This document shows positions 6,677-11,173 of a stretch of DNA of 11,173 nt, in pieces. The stretch is taken from positions 11,631-22,803 of the forward strand of contig DIUQ01000035.1 of NCBI GenBank assembly GCA_002422375.1, read 5' to 3'. This DNA comes from a bacterium UBA6154. Lineage in GTDB: Bacteria > Actinomycetota > Actinomycetes > S36-B12. The notes below the pieces were generated by a model, which made no database searches, had not been told where the DNA came from, and saw only the letters and a program-made list of their open reading frames with translations. Position 1 is the stretch's first letter, and the number at the start of each line of letters is the position of its first letter. Position numbers and translations under genes: made by a program.

Positions 6677-9343
6677 CTACAGCAAGCTACGCAACACATA
6701 CTGCAAAATCCCACCGTTACGGTAGTAGTCAGCCTCACCTGGGGTGTCGATTCGAACGCGTGCCGTGAACTCTCTCTCCGCACCATCGGTAGACGTCACG
6801 CCCACGCGCACCGTGGTTGGGGTAGATCCGCTATTAAGTTCGGTAATCCCCGTGATGTCGAAGGTCTCGTCACCGTGCAATCCCAGCGAAGCTGCACTGT
6901 CCCCTTCCAAGAATTGCAGTGGCAGTACCCCCATGCCTATCAGGTTGGAGCGGTGAATCCTTTCATAGGATTCAGCGATAACCGCAGTAACGCCAAGGAG
7001 AGCCGTGCCCTTTGCAGCCCAATCCCGGCTAGACCCGGAGCCGTATTCCTTGCCGGCGAGGATGACGAGCGGTACACCAGCCTGCCGATATGCCTCTGCA
7101 GCGTCAAAGATGGTGGTGACAGGTCTGTCAGGATCAGCAAAGTTGATGGTGAATCCGCCTTCTACCCCATCTAGCAACAGATTCTTGAGTCGAATATTCG
7201 CAAATGTGCCTCGAATCATGACTTCGTGATTCCCACGGCGCGATCCGTAGGAATTGAAATCCTGTCGATCCACACCTTGATCGAGCAAGTACCGGCCCGC
7301 CGGAGAATCAACCTTGATTGAGCCTGCTGGAGAAATGTGATCTGTCGTTACGGAATCACCTAACTTAGCCAACACACGTGCGCCCTGAATATCTGCGACG
7401 GGCTGTGGCTCTCGTGTCATGCCATCAAAGTAGGGGGGTTTGCGAACGTACGTGCTCTCCGGATCCCATGAGAATATTTCGCCCTCCGGTGTCGGTAGTG
7501 AACGCCATTCAGAATCGCCAGCAAAGACATCCGCGTAGCGACGGACATACATGTCCGAATCAATGGAACTCGACATCACGGACTCAATTTCCATATCGGA
7601 AGGCCAAATATCATGCAGAAAAACAGGTTGACCATTGCCATCTAACCCCAATGGATCGTGAACAAGGTCAATGTCCATGGTGCCGGCAAGCGCATAGGCC
7701 ACCACCAGCGGTGGCGAGGCTAAGTAATTCATTTTCACATCTGGATTTATGCGGCCTTCGAAATTCCTGTTTCCACTCAGCACCGCTGTGACAGCAAGGT
7801 CATGCTCGTTCACAGCCGCGGAAACTTCGGGGATGAGTGGACCAGAGTTCCCAATACATGTGGTGCACCCGTAGCCCACAGTGTCAAACCCCAGCATATT
7901 TAGGTAAGACTGAAGACCTGATTTCTCGTAGTAATCGCTCACTACTTTCGATCCAGGGGCAAGTGTGGTCTTTACCCAGGGCTTGACTGATAGTCCGCGT
8001 TCAACGGCATTCTTGGCTAGTAAGCCTGCACCGAGCATGACGGCGGGATTTGATGTGTTTGTGCATGAAGTTATGGCCGCTATTGCCACGGCACCGTGTC
8101 CAAATTGAACGGGTTCGCCGGAGACGCTCGTGGTAGCAGTTGCTTGGGGGTTTTTCGTGTAGTCCTCTAGTGCTGCCTGGAAAGCAGACTGCGCGTGAGT
8201 CAGTTCCACTCGATCCTGAGGTCGCTTTGGACCAGCAATGCTCGGCACAATTGTGGACATGTCCAACTCAATGAGTTCGGAATATATCGGTTCGTTATCC
8301 GGATCGTGCCACAAGCCCTGTCGCTGCGCATACGTTCTCACCAGATCAATATGTTCGGAGCTTCGACCGGTCAGGGCAAGATAGTCCAAGGTAATGTCAT
8401 CAATGGGGAATATTGCGACCGTACTGCCGTATTCGGGACTCATATTGCCAATGGTTGCTCGGTTCGCTAGAGAAACATGACTGACGCCGGCTCCGTAGAA
8501 CTCCACAAACTTGCCCACTACACCGTGGCGGCGCAACATTTCCGTGATGGTGAGCACTAGGTCCGTCGCTGTCACCCCTGCAGGAAGTTCGCCGGTGAGC
8601 TTGAATCCAACAACACGGGGTATGAGCATGGAAACAGGTTGACCTAACATGGCGGCTTCGGCTTCTATGCCGCCCACTCCCCAACCCAAAACGCCTAAGC
8701 CATTCACCATGGTCGTGTGGGAGTCCGTCCCGACGACAGTATCGGGGTATAGCCGACCGTGACGAGACATAATCACCCGAGCCAAATTTTCGATATTAAC
8801 CTGATGCACAATGCCGGTCCCCGGTGGAACAACTTTGAATTCCTCAAAAGCGCTTTGCCCCCACCGCAGGAATTGGTACCGCTCACGGTTGCGTGAATAT
8901 TCCAACTCAACGTTCTTTTCCGCTGAGTCAAGGTGACCGAAAAAGTCGGCAATGACTGAGTGATCAATAACCAGCTCTGATGGATTAAGGGGTTCGATCT
9001 TTGTCGGGTCTCCCCCCAATTCCTTGACAGCCTCACGCATGGTGGCCAAATCGACGACTACCGGGACACCGGTAAAATCCTGCATCACCACGCGAGCCGG
9101 CGTAAATTGGATTTCCTGTGATGGTTCACTACTGGGGTCCCAGGAACCCACAGAAGCAATCACCTCACGGGTGACATTGGCACCATCTTCGGTGCGCAGT
9201 AAGTTTTCCAGCAGAATCTTGTGCGTGAAGGGCAAACGATCTGCACCTGGGACAGCATCAACGGCGAAAATCTCAAACGTCTGATCTCCGACAACGAGAT
9301 GTTGGCGCGCGGAAAATGAGTTCGGATGGGGTGAATCGGACAC
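6677..9343 (-). CDS. acnA: Aconitate hydratase A
   Basis: An 888-residue monofunctional-type aconitase that interconverts citrate and isocitrate in the TCA cycle using a [4Fe-4S] cluster. The three cluster ligands are present: Cys427 in SCTNTS, and Cys493 and Cys496 in [10 protein letters not shown]. Other active-site segments are DSHTTM (207-212), the swivel-domain motif [13 protein letters not shown] (662-674), [13 protein letters not shown] (697-709) and [12 protein letters not shown] (768-779). The frame is open four codons further up to a GTG at 9355, but the GTG at 9343 is chosen because GGAGGG lies at 9348-9353 with a 4-base gap, and the resulting [16 protein letters not shown] beginning matches the usual AcnA/IRP1-like N-terminus. 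It leads the probable operon acnA-hypothetical-dxs and is preceded by two palindromic operators. Confidence 0.97.
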   Translation of the reverse strand: MSDSPHPNSFSARQHLVVGDQTFEIFAVDAVPGADRLPFTHKILLENLLRTEDGANVTREVIASVGSWDPSSEPSQEIQFTPARVVMQDFTGVPVVVDLATMREAVKELGGDPTKIEPLNPSELVIDHSVIADFFGHLDSAEKNVELEYSRNRERYQFLRWGQSAFEEFKVVPPGTGIVHQVNIENLARVIMSRHGRLYPDTVVGTDSHTTMVNGLGVLGWGVGGIEAEAAMLGQPVSMLIPRVVGFKLTGELPAGVTATDLVLTITEMLRRHGVVGKFVEFYGAGVSHVSLANRATIGNMSPEYGSTVAIFPIDDITLDYLALTGRSSEHIDLVRTYAQRQGLWHDPDNEPIYSELIELDMSTIVPSIAGPKRPQDRVELTHAQSAFQAALEDYTKNPQATATTSVSGEPVQFGHGAVAIAAITSCTNTSNPAVMLGAGLLAKNAVERGLSVKPWVKTTLAPGSKVVSDYYEKSGLQSYLNMLGFDTVGYGCTTCIGNSGPLIPEVSAAVNEHDLAVTAVLSGNRNFEGRINPDVKMNYLASPPLVVAYALAGTMDIDLVHDPLGLDGNGQPVFLHDIWPSDMEIESVMSSSIDSDMYVRRYADVFAGDSEWRSLPTPEGEIFSWDPESTYVRKPPYFDGMTREPQPVADIQGARVLAKLGDSVTTDHISPAGSIKVDSPAGRYLLDQGVDRQDFNSYGSRRGNHEVMIRGTFANIRLKNLLLDGVEGGFTINFADPDRPVTTIFDAAEAYRQAGVPLVILAGKEYGSGSSRDWAAKGTALLGVTAVIAESYERIHRSNLIGMGVLPLQFLEGDSAASLGLHGDETFDITGITELNSGSTPTTVRVGVTSTDGAEREFTARVRIDTPGEADYYRNGGILQYVLRSLL

Positions 9344-9347
9344 GCTG

Positions 9348-9353
9348 CCCTCC
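9348..9353 (-). promoter_or_regulatory. Shine-Dalgarno site deciding the acnA start
   Basis: On the minus strand GGAGGG stands four bases before GTG at 9343. Using the upstream GTG at 9355 instead would place this site inside the coding region, so it supports the shorter protein. Confidence 0.8.
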
Positions 9354-9366
9354 ACGAAGTGTGAGA

Positions 9367-9384
9367 TATCTTGACATCAAAATA
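9367..9384. promoter_or_regulatory. Promoter-proximal operator dyad of acnA (imperfect copy)
   Basis: TATCTTGA (9367-9374), CA, then TCAAAATA (9377-9384): an inverted repeat with one mismatched pair of eight. It is the second copy of the dyad at 9389-9418; 14 bases (9367-9380 and 9395-9408) are identical and offset by 28 bp. It lies 23 bases upstream of the acnA GTG, about where transcription should start, so a protein bound here would block initiation. Confidence 0.7.
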
Positions 9385-9408
9385 CTATCAGATTTATCTT
9401 GACATCAA
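9379..9408 (-). promoter_or_regulatory. Putative acnA promoter
   Basis: On the minus strand TTGATG (9408-9403) resembles a -35 element. Two -10 candidates follow: TATTTT (9384-9379) with an 18-base spacer, or TAGTAT (9387-9382) with a 15-base spacer. The -35 lies inside the upstream palindrome, and the downstream palindrome covers the -10 and the expected start, an arrangement typical of repression. The assignment is by eye only. Confidence 0.4.
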
Positions 9409-9418
9409 GATAAATCTG
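9389..9418. promoter_or_regulatory. Perfect long-armed operator dyad upstream of acnA
   Basis: The arms CAGATTTATCTTGA (9389-9402) and TCAAGATAAATCTG (9405-9418) are perfect reverse complements separated by CA, giving 14-bp arms in a 30-bp element. The core TATCTTGA-N2-TCAAGATA recurs in the downstream copy. Dyads of this size and spacing are typical for MarR-type dimers; TamR, a MarR-family protein of Streptomyces coelicolor, is known to control aconitase, which makes a TamR-like regulator a reasonable but untested candidate. The element overlaps the last codons and stop of the methyltransferase gene. A hairpin terminator for that gene is an alternative reading, but no T-tract follows and a second copy is present, which favours an operator. 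Confidence 0.75.
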
Positions 9419-10586
9419 CTCCGGGCCTGATTCGACGCAGTATGGCGATTGACTCCATGTGGGCAGTCATGGGAAAGGCATCCACAACGTTCAAGGCCTC
9501 GATGGAATAGTGCTCGGTCAAAATTTTAAGATCACGTGCTAAAGCCACAGGATCACAGGCGATATAGACAAGCACCTGCGGTGCAATATTGACCAAAGCT
9601 CGTGCGAGATCGGTGCCTAAACCTGAGCGCGGTGGATCAAGTATTACGCCAAACGGCGCTGTGTCCGCGGTGTGAGCACCAATGAACTCTCCCATATCAG
9701 CATGCCGAATAGTCACATCTTGGACCCCGGAGAATGCCACACGAGCGGCGGCAATGGCATGCCTATCGCCCTCCACCAGAGTCACATGGTGAACCCTGTC
9801 CATGAGAAATGCTGAAAAAACTCCAACTCCCCCATACAAATCCCACCATGATTCCGATGGGTCAAAGTTCACATGATCACTGAGGAATAACGAAATGGCG
9901 TCGATTACACCGTAGTGCGCTTGCCAAAATATTCGCGGAGTGAGGTCCCACGTCACATTGAATAATTTGTGGCGAATGGAAGCAGGACCTCTGAGCACAA
10001 TGTCAGCCTGTCCGATACTAACTCTATGGTCCCCTTGCACGACAAAATATTCACCTGTTTTATCCGGCGAACATTCCGACAACGCATCACGCATCTCTGG
10101 AGTAATGACAGTGCACTCTGGCGTTGCAACAAGCTCACTTGAACCTACCTTGCGCATTGACCAACCGCCTTGCCACACGAATCGGGAACGTGTGCGCCAG
10201 TCACCGCCCGAATCCATGCCAGTAATTGATCTTCCGACGAGTTCCTGGGCTTCTACTGGCCCCATGCCAGCGAACCGGATCAGTGACTCTCGAACAACCT
10301 GCGCCTTCAATACTCTTTGATGATCCAGCCCAATAAATTGAAAATCGCATCCACCGCACTCCACGCTGGCACTACACGGAGGTTTCACTCGATAGCGGCT
10401 CGGCTCAAGAATTTCAACGGCATGGGCAAAGAAGACCCTTCTGCGATAGTGCGTTATCTCAACGAGAGCAAGCTCACCCTCCATGGCTCCGCGCACGAAG
10501 ATGGTGGAATCATGAGCGTGCGCAATGAAGTGACCACCATGGGCGATCGCCCCGATGGTGAGCGTAAACCGGTCCCCCACCTCCAT
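9405..10586 (-). CDS. TRAM-domain class I SAM-dependent RNA m5U methyltransferase (RlmD/RlmC/TrmA family)
   Basis: A predicted 393-residue RNA uridine-5-methyltransferase of the COG2265 group. An N-terminal TRAM/OB-fold RNA-binding region (about 1-60, VGDRFTLTIGAIAHGG) leads to a C-x5-C-x2-C cluster (Cys71, Cys77, Cys80) with a fourth cysteine, Cys158 in PECTV. This is the pattern that binds a [4Fe-4S] cluster in RlmD-like enzymes. The methyltransferase domain has FWQAHY near 220, the SAM loop DLYGGVGVF (249-257), LDPPRSGLG (316-324), the catalytic Cys344 in YIACDP, and the general-base region HMES (376-379). The iron-sulfur pattern favours 23S rRNA over tRNA as substrate, but the exact uridine cannot be assigned. 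The ATG at 10586 is preferred; a GTG at 10601 would add five residues and overlap the permease gene by eight bases. The upstream permease stops seven bases before this ATG, so the two are probably co-transcribed. Its last codons lie inside the acnA operator palindrome. Confidence 0.9.
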   Translation of the reverse strand: MEVGDRFTLTIGAIAHGGHFIAHAHDSTIFVRGAMEGELALVEITHYRRRVFFAHAVEILEPSRYRVKPPCSASVECGGCDFQFIGLDHQRVLKAQVVRESLIRFAGMGPVEAQELVGRSITGMDSGGDWRTRSRFVWQGGWSMRKVGSSELVATPECTVITPEMRDALSECSPDKTGEYFVVQGDHRVSIGQADIVLRGPASIRHKLFNVTWDLTPRIFWQAHYGVIDAISLFLSDHVNFDPSESWWDLYGGVGVFSAFLMDRVHHVTLVEGDRHAIAAARVAFSGVQDVTIRHADMGEFIGAHTADTAPFGVILDPPRSGLGTDLARALVNIAPQVLVYIACDPVALARDLKILTEHYSIEALNVVDAFPMTAHMESIAILRRIRPGADLS

Positions 10587-10593
10587 GGGACGC

Positions 10594-11173
10594 TCACCCA
10601 CCAGTTACTTCGTTATCAAAATCGTTGGCCAAACTGCTTTCACTTGATTCCAACTGCCAAGGAACGCTAATCACCATGACCGAATTCGAAAAAAGTAGAC
10701 GGCTTTTCAGCCTCAATGCCGATTGATTGTGGAGTATTTGCTCCCACCAATGCCCCACTACGTATTGGGGCACAAAGACAGCAATCAGATCATTAGGCGA
10801 TTCAGAACGAATGTTCTTCACGTAATCAATAATCGGCCGGGTAATTTCTCGATATGGTGAATCCAAAATCTTGAGGGTCACAGGTATGGCGCGACGGGAC
10901 CATTCCTCCTCTAGGAGTTGCGACTCTCGATCATCAACATTGACAGTAAGCGCTTCCAGCACATTTGGTCGGCTGGCCCTCGCATAGGCGAGCGCTCTCA
11001 GCGTTGGTTTATGAATTTTGGAGACGAGGACAAGTGCGTGAACTCGTGCTGGCAGCATGACGTGATCGGTTTCCAATGTAGATAGTTCACGTCGCACCAT
11101 CTCGTAGTGGCGGTTAATCCCGAGCATTCCAAGAAATATTATGGGCAACGCCACGAGCACAATCCATGCTCCG
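10594..11173 (-). CDS. C-terminal part of an APC-family amino-acid permease (5' end cut by window)
   Basis: The frame is open to the window edge, so only about 192 C-terminal residues are visible. They begin with a hydrophobic stretch (GAWIVLVALPIIFLGMLGI), the likely last membrane helix, followed by the basic junction NRHYEMVRREL. A soluble domain of roughly 140 residues follows (ARVHALVLVSKIHKPTLRALAYARASRPNVLEALTVNVDD and onward), resembling the UspA-like cytoplasmic tail found on many actinobacterial APC permeases. The internal GTG at 11160 falls within the membrane segment and is not the start. The substrate cannot be told from this part. It is directly followed by the methyltransferase gene, with which it probably shares a transcript. 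Confidence 0.8.
   Translation of the reverse strand, partial: GAWIVLVALPIIFLGMLGINRHYEMVRRELSTLETDHVMLPARVHALVLVSKIHKPTLRALAYARASRPNVLEALTVNVDDRESQLLEEEWSRRAIPVTLKILDSPYREITRPIIDYVKNIRSESPNDLIAVFVPQYVVGHWWEQILHNQSALRLKSRLLFSNSVMVISVPWQLESSESSLANDFDNEVTGG

Noticed and set aside
7378..7791. 137-codon plus-strand frame inside acnA
   Set aside because: It is antisense to a conserved part of aconitase, its sequence is low-complexity shadow-like, and no ribosome site or known motif was seen.
9344..9355. Longer acnA start at GTG 9355
   Set aside because: It would place the good GGAGGG ribosome site inside the gene; the GTG at 9343 has that site at proper spacing.

Overview
The window looks like an ordinary chromosomal segment of an Actinomycetota bacterium with moderate GC content (estimated by eye, not counted). 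Three things point that way. The RNase D-like protein carries an HRDC module. The FadB subtype has the GAGLMASQ Rossmann loop. The sets thiolase-fadB and acnA-hypothetical-dxs lie next to an APC permease and a TRAM-domain RNA methyltransferase. A small-genome freshwater or marine lineage is possible but cannot be shown from this sequence alone. No plasmid, phage, IS, tRNA, rRNA or CRISPR feature was found.

Left half, plus strand: an RNase D-type 3'-5' exonuclease (cut at the left edge, 1-972), then a two-gene fatty-acid beta-oxidation unit. The thiolase FadA (1031-2221) and the bifunctional hydratase/dehydrogenase FadB (2221-4299) are joined by a TAATG stop/start overlap. A palindrome at 986-1009 just before fadA is a likely operator. 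Together FadB and FadA would carry out the last three steps of the beta-oxidation cycle.

Centre, 4300-4377: a convergent intergenic spacer made almost entirely of a 15-bp tandem repeat (four perfect copies and a decayed fifth). The fadB stop codon TAG sits where each repeat has TGG. A short GC-rich hairpin forms between the last perfect copy and the decayed copy.

Right half, minus strand, read from right to left: the C-terminal end of an APC-type permease (cut at the right edge), a 23S rRNA m5U-type methyltransferase with an iron-sulfur motif (about 9405-10586), aconitase AcnA (6677-9343), a small conserved-type hypothetical protein (6311-6673) and DXS (4378-6306), the first enzyme of the MEP isoprenoid pathway. 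AcnA, the hypothetical protein and DXS are separated by only 3 and 4 bases and probably form one operon. The acnA promoter region carries two copies of a TATCTTGA-N2-TCAAGATA dyad 28 bp apart. The upstream copy is a perfect inverted repeat with 14-bp arms that runs into the end of the methyltransferase gene. This double operator is the strongest regulatory signal in the window.

I see no previously undescribed multi-gene system here. The items most worth a second look are the acnA double operator, the fadB-dxs tandem repeat with its stop-codon relationship, and the uncharacterised small protein between acnA and dxs.
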